A DNA stretch of 64,000 nucleotides from Actinomycetes bacterium (GTDB lineage Bacteria; Actinomycetota; Acidimicrobiia; Acidimicrobiales; Palsa-688). The stretch spans positions 59,150 to 123,149 of the forward strand of contig JAKBAM010000006.1 in the NCBI GenBank assembly GCA_021809105.1. The letters run 5' to 3'. Both the position numbers and the translations under genes were made by a program. The notes under the pieces were generated by a model. That model was not told the origin of the DNA, ran no database searches, and worked only from the letters and a program-made list of their open reading frames with translations. Shown here piece by piece: positions 45,308 to 54,337 of the stretch. Numbering within the stretch: position 1 is the stretch's first letter; every line of letters starts with the position of its first letter.

Positions 45308-45724
45308 ATGGCCCCCGTCGCCGCTGACGGCGGAAGGCGCCGCCGCCCCCGACGCGACACCGACGAGCACGCAGACCGCTTCGTCACCCAGCGCCAAGCC
45401 GCCGAGCTGTGCGGGTGCAGCAAGGACACCATCATCCGGGCCCGCCTCGCCGGCCGCCTCCCCAATGCCCGACTCGACAGTCAGACCTGGACGGTGCCGG
45501 TCGGCGACCTCGTCGCCGCCGGCCTCTACGACCCGGACGCCACCGTCCCGACGGACGCCGGCCGACCGCCGCGGCCCGACCCCGCCGCCCCCGTGGAGGC
45601 CACGGCGCTCGCCCGAGCCGAGGCGCGCATCGCCGCGCTTGAGGACCTGGTCGCCCGCCAGGACGACGAGCTGGCATTCCTGCGGCAGCTGACCGCCGAC
45701 ACCCTCGGCCGGAGGGCCGGCTGA
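45308..45724 (+). CDS. Excisionase-like helix-turn-helix protein with coiled coil
   Basis: This 138-residue protein has a MerR/excisionase-like helix-turn-helix (FVTQRQAAELCGCSKDTIIRARLAGRLPNARLDSQTWTVPVGDLVAAG). It is followed by a proline-rich linker and a C-terminal coiled-coil helix (ALARAEARIAALEDLVARQDDELAFLRQL). It directly precedes the integrase, sharing one base of the stop with it (TGATG), so it is a good candidate for the directionality factor. The ATG at 45308 has a GGAG site seven bases upstream. The 170 bases before it hold nothing recognisable. Confidence 0.78.
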   Translation: MAPVAADGGRRRRPRRDTDEHADRFVTQRQAAELCGCSKDTIIRARLAGRLPNARLDSQTWTVPVGDLVAAGLYDPDATVPTDAGRPPRPDPAAPVEATALARAEARIAALEDLVARQDDELAFLRQLTADTLGRRAG

Positions 45725-48138
45725 TGAGCCGGACGCTCACCGGCTCGATCCGCCAACGGGGCGACAAGTGGTGCGCCCGGGTACCGGTCGCTACCGGGTC
45801 GACCAAGCGTCGCGAGGAGCGCTTCACCACCAAGTACGAGGCCCGAGCCTGGCTCGACCAGGCGGTCGCTGCGCTGGCCGCCGGCCGGCCCATTCCCGAC
45901 CCGGTTCGCCGGCCCCCGCCGACCAAGCCCGCCGAACCGCCGGCAGCGATCAGCCCCGACGTGGCGTCGGTGGCCAACGCCTGGATGGCCGCCGCCTACG
46001 AGGACCTGCGCCGAGCCGGCCCCGAACGGGCCGACCAGGTCCGCCGGGTCGTCGACACCTACCTCGTGCCCTGGTTCGCCCCCAAGACCAAGACCGTCGG
46101 CGACATCACCTACTTCATGGCGCACGACTGGCTGCTCCACCTCGTCGGCCGCCTGGACACCACGCCGCCGGCCTCGCCCCGCAGTAGCAATACGGATCCG
46201 CCGAGACCGCTCGTCCCCGTGACCAGCGGCGAGGTCGGCCTGGCCGAGGCGGCCCAGCTGTGCGGCCTCAGCCTCCCGACCCTGCGGCGCCGCTGGCACG
46301 AAGGGCAGCTTCCCGGCGCCTACCGCGACCCCCACGGCCACGTCCGAGTCCCGGTCCGGGCGCTCAAGAACGTCCCCGGGGCGAAACGCCGCCGGAGTGT
46401 CGGGCTATCCAAGCGGGTCGTGGCCGACGCCTTGTGGATCCTTCGCCGCATCCTCGCCTTTGCCCGGGCCAACTGCCTCTTCCCGCCCGGCTTCGACCCC
46501 ACCGAAGGCCTCGAAGCACCCCTGCCCGACCCGGCCACCTCCCGCAGGCGCGCGCCGACCAGCCAGCCCCGCCCCCTCACCCTGCCCGAGTGCGCCCGGA
46601 TCGCCTCCCACCTCCACGCCGTCCACCAGCTCGCGTTCTGGCTGCAGCGGATCATGGGACTGCGGATCTCCGAGGCCTTCGGGCTACTCGTCGGCGACGT
46701 GGTCGACCTCGGCGAGTACGGCATGCTCGCCGTCCAAGGCCAAGGCGGGCGCACCTTCCAGGTCCGCGACGACACCGGCGCCATCGTCGGCGTCGACCGC
46801 AAACAGACGGCCAAGACCGCCGCCGGCTCCCGCGTGCTCGTCGTGCCCACCAAGATGATGGAGCTACTGCGCGTCGCCATCGAGGCGTTCCACACCGACC
46901 CCGACACCGGCGCCGTCGACCAGACTGCCCGGCTCGTACCCGGCATCCAACACCCCAACCGCGGCGGGCAGGTCGGCTATCAGACGTCCCTCGCCGAAGC
47001 CACCAGAGACGAAGGTCTCGGCAGCGACGACCTCGGCTTCCGGGTCTCCTCCCACCTGCTGCGCAAAAGCCTCGCCACCGACCTCGCCTGGAGCGCCGGC
47101 ATCGAAGACTCCGTGCGCCGCCGGTACATGGGACACCGCGCCGGCGAGGATGTCTTCGGGCGCATCTACACCCTTGACCACCCCGACGTCGCCCCCCTCG
47201 CCAAGGTGGCCGCCATCCTCGACGACCACATCACTGCCGAGATCGCCACCCTCCTCACCCCGACCACCCGGACCGTCCACTGGTTCGCCACCAACCCCCT
47301 CTTCGTCCGCGCCGACCAGGTCACCGCCGTGCTCGCCGACGCCGGCTGGCAGGTCGAGCCCGGCGACCCCGACGACCCGCTCTGGGACGCCAAACACGTC
47401 GCCGACGAGCTCGACATCGTCGTGACCACCGCCCGGCGGTGGATGACCGACGGCACCATCCCCAGCGTCGTCCAACCCGACGGCGACGGCGTCCCCCGCC
47501 GCTACAGCCGGATGAGCGACGTCCTCGCTTACCGCGACGAGCGTGCCGGGATCATCCGCCTCCCCGACCTGGCCGAACAGCTCGGCGTCCGCTACGACGA
47601 GATCTACCGCTCCCTGCGCTACCTCGCCCTCGCTCCCGCCCAGCACCCCAGCAGCAAAGAGCTCACCCTCACCGACGAGGAGGCCGAGGCGCTAAGGGCC
47701 GAGCACGCCCGAGTCCGAGCGCTCCACCAGCGCTCCATGAAGCTCCCGGCTGCGGCCCGCCAGCTCAAGCTGAGCTTCACCACCGTCAAGGTCCTCGCCC
47801 GAAATGGCGATCTCGAACTCGACCCCGAGACCGACACCAGCCGCGCCCGCTTCGTTACCCGCGCCTCGGTCCAGGCCTGCTGGATCGCTCGTAACGAAGC
47901 CAAGCGCCGCAAGGCCCGACCCGTCGCCACCGTCCCATTCGCCGAGGTAGTCCGCTTCACCGGCCTCGGCAGACGCGCCGTCGTCGACCTCGTCCGCCAA
48001 GGCATCCTCCAAGAGCTCCCCGGCCGACGTACGACCTGCGAGATCACCATCGCCAGCCTGGAGGCTTGGCTAGTTGACCATCATGCAGAAGCAGTGAAGA
48101 TGGGCGGCGGTCACGACCCGAGGCAGCAGGGGAGCTGA
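45724..48138 (+). CDS. int: Tyrosine integrase with multiple helix-turn-helix modules
   Basis: This 804-residue protein is about twice the usual integrase length. The arm-binding start (GSIRQRGDKWCARVPVATG) and catalytic residues are present: Arg in GLRISEAFGLLVGD (R314), H-x-x-R in SSHLLRKSLATD (H444, R447), His in YMGHRAGED (H471) and Tyr in FGRIYTLDHP (Y482). An internal module (about residues 168-213) and four in the C-terminal 250 residues (about 552-607, 611-663, 670-725, 735-785) look like MerR/excisionase-type helix-turn-helix domains. It mediates integration and excision of the element. The attachment site is not identified. Confidence 0.88.
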   Translation: MSRTLTGSIRQRGDKWCARVPVATGSTKRREERFTTKYEARAWLDQAVAALAAGRPIPDPVRRPPPTKPAEPPAAISPDVASVANAWMAAAYEDLRRAGPERADQVRRVVDTYLVPWFAPKTKTVGDITYFMAHDWLLHLVGRLDTTPPASPRSSNTDPPRPLVPVTSGEVGLAEAAQLCGLSLPTLRRRWHEGQLPGAYRDPHGHVRVPVRALKNVPGAKRRRSVGLSKRVVADALWILRRILAFARANCLFPPGFDPTEGLEAPLPDPATSRRRAPTSQPRPLTLPECARIASHLHAVHQLAFWLQRIMGLRISEAFGLLVGDVVDLGEYGMLAVQGQGGRTFQVRDDTGAIVGVDRKQTAKTAAGSRVLVVPTKMMELLRVAIEAFHTDPDTGAVDQTARLVPGIQHPNRGGQVGYQTSLAEATRDEGLGSDDLGFRVSSHLLRKSLATDLAWSAGIEDSVRRRYMGHRAGEDVFGRIYTLDHPDVAPLAKVAAILDDHITAEIATLLTPTTRTVHWFATNPLFVRADQVTAVLADAGWQVEPGDPDDPLWDAKHVADELDIVVTTARRWMTDGTIPSVVQPDGDGVPRRYSRMSDVLAYRDERAGIIRLPDLAEQLGVRYDEIYRSLRYLALAPAQHPSSKELTLTDEEAEALRAEHARVRALHQRSMKLPAAARQLKLSFTTVKVLARNGDLELDPETDTSRARFVTRASVQACWIARNEAKRRKARPVATVPFAEVVRFTGLGRRAVVDLVRQGILQELPGRRTTCEITIASLEAWLVDHHAEAVKMGGGHDPRQQGS

Positions 48139-48153
48139 GTGCTCTTCGCCGCC

Positions 48154-48642
48154 TCACTCCATCGCTAAGTCGAGGTACGGCTCCACCGCGTCATAGACCT
48201 CACGGGTGCCGGCCAGAACGCCTCGATCGAAGGCTCGTTCGCCTAGGCGCGTGAAAGCGTCGGGTGCTGGATCGCTGTCCCAGTAGTGCCCCGTCAAGAA
48301 CACTGGCAGGGAGTGCTCGGGGTCGAGGGCGATCCGTGACGCGCCGGCTCGGACCATGTCGACCAGATTCCGCAACTCTGTCAACGACGCATGGTCTCGC
48401 GCCCACCGGGCACCTAGGGAGAACCCCACGATGAAGTCATCGTCCCGGTCGAGGCCTCCGTCGCGTCGCGTTCGAGTCAGTCTTGCGGCAACGGCGAGTA
48501 GGTCCTTCCGTGCCTCTGCCGCGGCACGGCATCTTCGAAGTTCCTCCTCTACTGCCCGTTGGCAAACAGGCGAGAGGCTGATCTCATACTGCCGGGCAGC
48601 CTCGAACAGCTCATCGGGAAAGTACACGGTGGCCTTGGGCAC
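48154..48642 (-). CDS. Putative ribbon-helix-helix-type regulator
   Basis: This 162-residue protein starts PKATVYFPDELFEAARQYEISLSPVCQRAVEEELRR, the pattern of a ribbon-helix-helix or CcdA-like DNA-binding domain: a strand, then a helix with a turn. The remaining 125 residues form an unknown acidic domain with FIVGFSLGARWARDHAS. It is divergent from the helicase-DarT-hydrolase operon, and a palindrome lies between them. A GGAGGT site precedes the GTG at 48642. It could be the regulator or an antitoxin of that operon. Confidence 0.6.
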   Translation of the reverse strand: MPKATVYFPDELFEAARQYEISLSPVCQRAVEEELRRCRAAAEARKDLLAVAARLTRTRRDGGLDRDDDFIVGFSLGARWARDHASLTELRNLVDMVRAGASRIALDPEHSLPVFLTGHYWDSDPAPDAFTRLGERAFDRGVLAGTREVYDAVEPYLDLAME

Positions 48643-48659
48643 GTACCTACCTCCACCTC

Positions 48660-48688
48660 CCACCATACCCCCGTTGGCGGTATGGTGG
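48660..48688. promoter_or_regulatory. Palindromic operator of the divergent regulator-helicase promoter
   Basis: A ten-base arm CCACCATACC is repeated inverted as GGTATGGTGG with nine bases between, a perfect 10-bp palindrome. It lies between the regulator start (48642) and the helicase start (48693). Ribbon-helix-helix proteins bind such sites, so autoregulation is likely. Confidence 0.75.
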
Positions 48689-48692
48689 TGGA

Positions 48693-50099
48693 GTGACTCC
48701 GCTTCAGGCGCCGCTGGCCGGGCTTCCCCAGCCCGTCGGGCGTCAGAAGGACGTGCTCTATCTGCCTCCGAAGGGCCACAACGTCGTGCTCGGCACCGCG
48801 GGCTCGGGGAAGACGACGATGGCGATTCATCGTGCCGTGCACCTCGCGGACCCGGATGTGCCGGGCAGCGGCAGGACCTTGTTGTTGACCTTCAACAAGG
48901 CCTTGGTCACCTACCTGCGCCATCTGAGCCCGCTCCGGGCGACGAGTCTCACCATCGAGCATTACCACCTATTCGCCCGTGGTTACCTCGCACACCGGAA
49001 CAAGATGGGCTGGAACGCCATTCTGGATGACCGAGAGCCCCTACTACGGCAGGCCATCGAGTTGGTCAAGCAAGTGGCCGGCCCCGCTGCGGTGCTCGAA
49101 CGGCCCGTCGGGTTCTTCAACGACGAGGCCGGATGGATGGCCGGCAACGGGTTGTTCTCGCTCTCTGAGTATCTGTCGGCGGAACGGCATGGACGATCAG
49201 CGCCGCTTCAGCCGGTCCAGCGGCGCTTGGTTTACCAGGTATTCGAGACGTACCGAGAATTGCGTGCCGCCGCGCACCGTCGGTACGACTGGGATGACCT
49301 GGCAGCGGCTGTTCACGAAGAACTTGAGGTTGACACGGACCCTGGGCGGTATCGGCATATCGTCATCGACGAAGGCCAGGACTTCTCGCCCGAGATGATC
49401 CGCTCCCTCGTCCTCGCTGCTGACCCCGACGGTTCCGTCACCTTCTTCGGCGACTACGCGCAGCAGATCTACGGCCAACGTATGTCGTGGAAGTCCTTCG
49501 GACTGAAGGTCCGAGACGTCTACGAGTTCAAAGAGAACTACCGCAACACGGCAGAGATCGCCCGCTTGGCGCTGGCCATGTCGCAAATGGCGCACTTCCG
49601 GGATTCGCCGGACCTTGTCGAGCCCAACAATCCGACGGCGGCCGGCCCTAGGCCAGCGCTGATCCAGTGCGCCGACCGCAGGAGCGAGATCGATTTCATC
49701 ATCAGGCAAGCGAACAACCTCCGACGCAACAACACGGTGGCCGTCCTTTTCAGGGACCGAGCCGACGAGCGAGTCATCTCCGGCCAACTAGGCACCGCTA
49801 CGCGTCTCCACCGCGATCTCGCAGTCTGGAATCCAGCGCCCGGCGTCTTCCACGGCACGTACCATGCAGCCAAGGGCCTCGAGTTCGACTACGTCCTCAT
49901 GCCCTTCTGTGGGGCCGACCGCCTCCCTGACCCCGACGTCGTCAAATCCCTCGGGATCGACGAGGCCCTCAGTCGAGAGAGCCGACTCGTGTACGTCGGT
50001 ATCACCAGGGCGCGCTCCGGGCTCATTCTTAGCTACACCGGCGAGCCTTCCCCGATCCTGCCCGCGACACGGGGCCTCTACGACCGGAGCCAGTCGTGA
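48693..50099 (+). CDS. UvrD/PcrA-like SF1 helicase
   Basis: This 468-residue SF1 helicase has Walker A GTAGSGKT (residues 34-41), RTLLLTFNKALVTYLRH, DEGQDFSPEMI as motif II, GDYAQQIYGQ as motif III, FKENYRNTAEI as motif IV and YHAAKGLEFDYVLMP plus VYVGITRARSGL as motifs V and VI. It is shorter than UvrD (about 700), lacking most of the 1B/2B domains, as in defence-associated UvrD-like helicases. GTG start, GGTGGTGGAG upstream. It is coupled to the DarT-like gene (GTGA overlap). Confidence 0.9.
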   Translation: MTPLQAPLAGLPQPVGRQKDVLYLPPKGHNVVLGTAGSGKTTMAIHRAVHLADPDVPGSGRTLLLTFNKALVTYLRHLSPLRATSLTIEHYHLFARGYLAHRNKMGWNAILDDREPLLRQAIELVKQVAGPAAVLERPVGFFNDEAGWMAGNGLFSLSEYLSAERHGRSAPLQPVQRRLVYQVFETYRELRAAAHRRYDWDDLAAAVHEELEVDTDPGRYRHIVIDEGQDFSPEMIRSLVLAADPDGSVTFFGDYAQQIYGQRMSWKSFGLKVRDVYEFKENYRNTAEIARLALAMSQMAHFRDSPDLVEPNNPTAAGPRPALIQCADRRSEIDFIIRQANNLRRNNTVAVLFRDRADERVISGQLGTATRLHRDLAVWNPAPGVFHGTYHAAKGLEFDYVLMPFCGADRLPDPDVVKSLGIDEALSRESRLVYVGITRARSGLILSYTGEPSPILPATRGLYDRSQS

Positions 50100-50806
50100 A
50101 CAGGATCGCCGAAATCCTCGCCACGCGCGGCGTAAGCCGCCTATGCCACTTCACTCCCTCTCGGAACCTTCCCCACATCCTGAGCGATGGGTACGTTCGG
50201 GCCACCAAAGACCTCATGGACGACGTTCGCGTTGTTTACACCCGCACTGATCTCAGCCGGCTTGATGGCCACCAGGAGAAGATCTGCTGCAGCATCGAAT
50301 TCACCAACGGCTACTACTTCACCATCGCACGAACCAAGGGTGAAGCCGTTCTGTTTCCCGATTGGATCGTGCTTCTGATCGACCCCATCGTCATGTCGCG
50401 CGACGGAACCTTGTTCTGCACGGGGAACGCCGCGAGAGGGTACGGGTCCACCGCCTACCCAGGTGCCGATGGATTAACCGCTCTCTACCAGCCCTCGGTC
50501 GTCGGCAGTGGGGGGACGACCTTCAATCGAGTATCGGCCCACCTGCCCTGTTGCCCAACCGACCTCCAAGCCGAGGTACTGGTGCCCGGCCCGATCTCCC
50601 TCGATGACGTCCTGGCAATCGCGGTCAAGAACGTGGACCAGGCAAGGGCCGAGGTTGCCAGGCTCCGTCAGCTGTCACAGCCCATCGATAGCCTCCGCTG
50701 GGTGGTCGCACCCATGCTGTTCGAACGACAAGCCCTGGCCAGCGCCATTCAAACCGGCCGCCGTCCCACGGAGACGGCATGGACACCGGAGCCAGCTCGG
50801 CCATGA
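50096..50806 (+). CDS. DarT-like ssDNA ADP-ribosyltransferase toxin
   Basis: This 236-residue protein matches the DarT/DUF4433 family. It has LCHFTPSRNLPHILSDGYVRA near the N-terminus, an EKICCSIEFTNGYYF segment, and the AEVLVPGPISLDDV pattern whose Glu (E160) is at the place of the DarT catalytic Glu. DarT enzymes attach ADP-ribose to DNA bases, mostly thymidine or guanosine in single strands, blocking replication. It is sandwiched, with four-base overlaps, between a helicase and an ADP-ribosyl hydrolase gene, consistent with a toxin-antidote operon. Confidence 0.85.
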   Translation: MNRIAEILATRGVSRLCHFTPSRNLPHILSDGYVRATKDLMDDVRVVYTRTDLSRLDGHQEKICCSIEFTNGYYFTIARTKGEAVLFPDWIVLLIDPIVMSRDGTLFCTGNAARGYGSTAYPGADGLTALYQPSVVGSGGTTFNRVSAHLPCCPTDLQAEVLVPGPISLDDVLAIAVKNVDQARAEVARLRQLSQPIDSLRWVVAPMLFERQALASAIQTGRRPTETAWTPEPARP

Positions 50807-52563
50807 CCGACCTAACCACTCGAGCAGCGGCAGCCGTCATAGGAGCAGCCGTAGGTGACGCCCTGGGCTGGCCGCAGGAGAACCGCTCATCGAACCTCGA
50901 CCGCAAAGCCCCAAAGCCAGCAATGGCATTCCGGTCCTGGCGACGCCGCAGCGGGGGGCGCTTCAATCCGTACGAGGAAGACATCAGCGCTGGCGACTAC
51001 AGCGACGACACCCAGCTGCTCTGCGCCGTCGGACGCAGCCTTGCCCATGGCGACGGATGGTACGAATGGTTCACCAACATTGAGCTGCCCGCCTTCCCCC
51101 CGTACCAGAGAGGGGCGGGTGGTGCCGTACTCGGCGCGTGCCGAGCGTGGATGGCCGGCGTAGCCCCGTGGCAGCCGCACAAGGCCACTAACCCGCGCGC
51201 CTACTTCAACGCCGGCGGTAATGGTGGCGCCATGCGAGTGCTTCCACACGCCATAGCCGCTGCGGCAAGCGGGAGCCTGACCGACCCCAACCGGGTCTTC
51301 GCCGATGTCACGGCGACGCACGGACACCTACGAGCAGCTGTGGGAGCCGCCGTTCATGCTGCCGCCCTTCGGGCAGGCATGACCTTTGAGGGAACTCTGG
51401 GATACGGCGAGCTCATTGACATGCTCCTCGACAAGAGGGATCTATGGTCGGTCATGCCAGAACCCAGTGAAGTCCCACACGACTGGATCAACGCATGGGA
51501 CTCAAACACTCGGACGGATTTCAGCGGAGCGTGGCACGCCGTAGTAGACGAGATGGTCGCGCTCTTGGCGACGGCTCAGAAGGGCATGAACGCCGGTGCA
51601 CTGGCCAGCGAAGGGGATACCCTCGCTGAAATAGGTTGTACTGGCAGTAAGATCCTTGGGGCTGGGACGGTCAGCGCTGCTGGTGCTGTATATCTGGCGT
51701 CAAGGTGGGCGGCCAATCCGCGCGCTGGCCTGCTAGCCGCCGCTTATCTCCCCAAGGCTGACACCGACACGCTCGCGTCGATGACTGCAAGTATCCTCGG
51801 CGCCTTTGTCGGACAAGAGTGGATGGTGCCGCTTGACGTTCAGGTGCAAGACCATCATTACCTAGCGCAACTCGCGTCGGCACTATCTGCCACCCAGGCC
51901 ACCGACCGACTGCCGGATCGGCATGAGACGAAGAGTTCAATCGATCGATACTTGAAAGACCTCGATTCAGCGTCACCGGGTAGGCGACTCGAATACGTCG
52001 ATCACCGGACCATGCTCCTGGAATCCCGGGAACAGCTGCCAACCAAGAGCTCAGGCCTTAGCGTCGAGCGATTCCGTCTAACCGCCGCGGACGGACAAAC
52101 CCTTCAGTTCGTACGAATCCACCGGGCCCCGCGCCAAGGACTAGTTGGCGACCAACAGCTCCTGCCGCTTGACCAAGCGGTCACTGGAGGGAAGCCAGTA
52201 GTGGTTCGTGTCGGGGTAAAGGTATCCGTGGCGGACCTCGACCTGATGCGTCGCTTCTATCAAGAACTGCTCGGGATGACGCCGTCGAGAACAGGTAGCA
52301 CGTTCGTCACCTTCAACGACGTCCTAGCTCTGGCGAAGAGTGACGATCCAGGGTTGCAGGGCCCAAGTCGCGTCTCAGTCCACCTCGAGGTCAACGAGAT
52401 CGAGTCACTCTGGCGGCAGGTCCAGCAACATGGAGTGCGGATCATGGAGCCGCTTGCAGTAGATGCAGGTGCGCGCCGCCGTTTTCGCTGCCTCGACCCC
52501 GAGGGCAATGTCATCGAAGTGCGGGATGTAGGCGCTGAGGCGCCAGCGGGCGCTGATCCCTGA
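50803..52563 (+). CDS. ADP-ribosylglycohydrolase fused to a VOC (glyoxalase-like) domain
   Basis: This 586-residue protein has two parts. Residues 1-370 form an ADP-ribosylglycohydrolase (DraG/ARH) domain with AAVIGAAVGDALGWPQ, YSDDTQL (S67-T70, metal-binding) and KADTDTLASMTASILGAF (D320-T323, second metal motif). Residues about 466-580 form a VOC-fold domain with VRVGVKVSVADLDLMRRFYQELLG and FRCLDPEGNVIEVRD. The start ATG at 50803 overlaps the DarT stop. It probably removes the ADP-ribose placed by DarT, serving as antidote in place of a DarG macrodomain. Confidence 0.85.
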   Translation: MTDLTTRAAAAVIGAAVGDALGWPQENRSSNLDRKAPKPAMAFRSWRRRSGGRFNPYEEDISAGDYSDDTQLLCAVGRSLAHGDGWYEWFTNIELPAFPPYQRGAGGAVLGACRAWMAGVAPWQPHKATNPRAYFNAGGNGGAMRVLPHAIAAAASGSLTDPNRVFADVTATHGHLRAAVGAAVHAAALRAGMTFEGTLGYGELIDMLLDKRDLWSVMPEPSEVPHDWINAWDSNTRTDFSGAWHAVVDEMVALLATAQKGMNAGALASEGDTLAEIGCTGSKILGAGTVSAAGAVYLASRWAANPRAGLLAAAYLPKADTDTLASMTASILGAFVGQEWMVPLDVQVQDHHYLAQLASALSATQATDRLPDRHETKSSIDRYLKDLDSASPGRRLEYVDHRTMLLESREQLPTKSSGLSVERFRLTAADGQTLQFVRIHRAPRQGLVGDQQLLPLDQAVTGGKPVVVRVGVKVSVADLDLMRRFYQELLGMTPSRTGSTFVTFNDVLALAKSDDPGLQGPSRVSVHLEVNEIESLWRQVQQHGVRIMEPLAVDAGARRRFRCLDPEGNVIEVRDVGAEAPAGADP

Positions 52564-52593
52564 CGGACAGGCAGAAGCCGAGATGGTGGGCTT

Positions 52594-52627
52594 TACATCC
52601 GCGCGTTGGACGCGATGTAGCGCTACA
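52594..52627. promoter_or_regulatory. Palindromes before the XRE-ImmA module
   Basis: Two inverted repeats lie just upstream of the ATG at 52636: a near-perfect 10-bp arm pair TACATCCGCG...CGCGATGTA (52594-52619) and a perfect 12-base palindrome TGTAGCGCTACA (52616-52627). XRE regulators bind such sites; the coupled downstream XRE protein may repress this promoter. Confidence 0.6.
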
Positions 52628-52635
52628 CTCTCGTC

Positions 52636-53262
52636 ATGGAGATCGGGCCCGATGTCGAACTTGACGGCAAGCTGGTGAAAGCGCTGGTGGGGTGCGGTCG
52701 AGATGGCCACCGGGTGGCGCAGGCCCATCACAACGACCCAGGGTCGAACGGGTTCACCTTCGGCACCGACCGGTACCAGCGCTCTACTGAGCTCGCCGCC
52801 GATGTCCTGAGGGACGAGGGCTTCAGCGTGACTCGACGAGGAGCCGGTCTGGTCGCCCGGCGAGACGGCCTTGAGCTGCAATTCGCGGTCGCTCGTGGCG
52901 CCGATCTGTCCGACCCCGCCAGCTTCGATGCCGGGTCGTCCCCGGCTCGTCGTAAGGCCGGCACCTCGAACGCCTACCAGCTCGCCTTCGAAGGGATGCC
53001 CGAGCCGCAGGCAGGCCCAATCGTGCATGTCGTCTGGAGCGGCACGCCCGAGGCGGGCCAGACCGCTGTGCATGCTGGTCGACTGGTCACGACCGCCGGG
53101 GATCGGCTCGAGTGGGCGGTCCTGGTACGCCTCGACGACCAGTCGATGGACAACGCGGAGGAGCCGGCCCGGGTTCCGGCAATGCCCGCCTACACCGACC
53201 AGCCCGAACCCGCCCTGGTCGTGGCAGCCAGGCCAGACATCGCCCGCTCAGATGAGGGCTGA
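52636..53262 (+). CDS. Unknown protein coupled to the XRE-ImmA gene
   Basis: This 208-residue protein matches no family I recognise. It has an N-terminal helical part (GPDVELDGKLVKALVG) and VLRDEGFSVTRRGAGLVARRDGLELQFAVARG, and a C-terminal strand-rich region ending in a Pro/Ala-rich tail. It overlaps the regulator-protease gene by 11 bases, so the two are produced together. It could be the partner acted on by the protease or the effector of the pair. Confidence 0.55.
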   Translation: MEIGPDVELDGKLVKALVGCGRDGHRVAQAHHNDPGSNGFTFGTDRYQRSTELAADVLRDEGFSVTRRGAGLVARRDGLELQFAVARGADLSDPASFDAGSSPARRKAGTSNAYQLAFEGMPEPQAGPIVHVVWSGTPEAGQTAVHAGRLVTTAGDRLEWAVLVRLDDQSMDNAEEPARVPAMPAYTDQPEPALVVAARPDIARSDEG

Positions 53263-54337
53263 GGACGCGGCGGCTGCCTTCTCCGGGGAGCGACTGCGAT
53301 TGGCGCGCTTCCGGGCCGGCCTCACGCTGCGTGAGCTAGCCGAAAGGGTAGACGTGACTCACACGGCGATCTCCCAATACGAGAACGACCGTAACCGGCC
53401 GACCCCGGGAGTGCTGGCTCGGCTGGCGGTCGCCACGGGCGTATCGGCCGGGTTCTTCGCCTTCGATCGTCGGCCGATCTCCCGTGGAGGGCTCGACGGT
53501 ACGCACTTTCGAAGCTTGCGGTCCACGACGAAACAGGGTCGAGCCCAGGCCTGGGGATGGTCGGAGCTCGTGTTGGATGTCGCCGAGGTCTTGGAACGTT
53601 ACGTCCGCCTGCCTGAGGCCGCTGTGCCCTTCGCTCCCCTGAACGTGGACGCGATCGATGACGAGCTTGCCGACGCCGCACAACAGCTCCGGCGCGCATG
53701 GCACCTTCCCGACGGGCCTGTCGGCCACCTTGTGCGCCACATGGAGGCGAACGGGATCCTCGTCGCCCGCCTTGAGGTTGCGAATCGGGGAATCGACGCC
53801 TTCAGTCACTCCCAAGGGCTGCGCCCGGTGGTCATCCTGGGCAGCGACAAGGGCGACGCCGCTCGGAGCCGTTTCGACGCCGCCCATGAACTCGGACACC
53901 TCATGTGTCACCCCGACGCCGACCCAGGCGGTCAGCAAGAGCAACAGGCCCACGCGTTCGCAGCTGAGCTCCTGATGCCGCGTGCGCACCTCCGACAGGT
54001 GCTGCCGCGCCGGTTCGACCTCGGTGCCTACGCTCGGCTCAAGCAGGAATGGGGTGTCTCCATCGCCGCCCTGCTCTACCGGGCTCGGTCGCTTGAGGTC
54101 ATCAGCGATGCCGCCTACCGGCGCGCTGTCATGATCATGAACAAGCACTACGGGCGCCGAAGCGAGCCGTACCCCCTCGAACGCTCTGAACTGCCGACTC
54201 TGCTTGCGACCGCCTGCAGCGTGGCCGGAGAGTCGGGGATCAGCCGTGAGCAGATCGCCGCCGAAACCTGTCTCTCTCTCGAAGACCTCGACGCCATCGT
54301 CGGTAACCCCGATCCCCGACCACTCGTGACGGTCTGA
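53252..54337 (+). CDS. XRE-ImmA/IrrE transcription regulator-metallopeptidase
   Basis: This 361-residue fusion has an XRE helix-turn-helix (RLARFRAGLTLRELAERVDVTHTAISQYENDRNRPTPGVLARLAV) in residues 12-70 and an ImmA/IrrE zinc protease in the C-terminal half with HELGHLMCH (the HExxH motif) preceded by RSRFDAA. The AFAAELLMPRAHL segment supplies the downstream part of the fold. Such proteins sense phage or stress and cleave a repressor or partner. Its coupling to an unknown upstream protein suggests a two-gene control or defence unit. Confidence 0.9.
   Translation: MRAEDAAAAFSGERLRLARFRAGLTLRELAERVDVTHTAISQYENDRNRPTPGVLARLAVATGVSAGFFAFDRRPISRGGLDGTHFRSLRSTTKQGRAQAWGWSELVLDVAEVLERYVRLPEAAVPFAPLNVDAIDDELADAAQQLRRAWHLPDGPVGHLVRHMEANGILVARLEVANRGIDAFSHSQGLRPVVILGSDKGDAARSRFDAAHELGHLMCHPDADPGGQQEQQAHAFAAELLMPRAHLRQVLPRRFDLGAYARLKQEWGVSIAALLYRARSLEVISDAAYRRAVMIMNKHYGRRSEPYPLERSELPTLLATACSVAGESGISREQIAAETCLSLEDLDAIVGNPDPRPLVTV

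Noticed and set aside
50803..52563. DarG-type macrodomain antitoxin
   Set aside because: The protein has the SDDT and DTDT motifs of an ADP-ribosylglycohydrolase, not a macrodomain fold.
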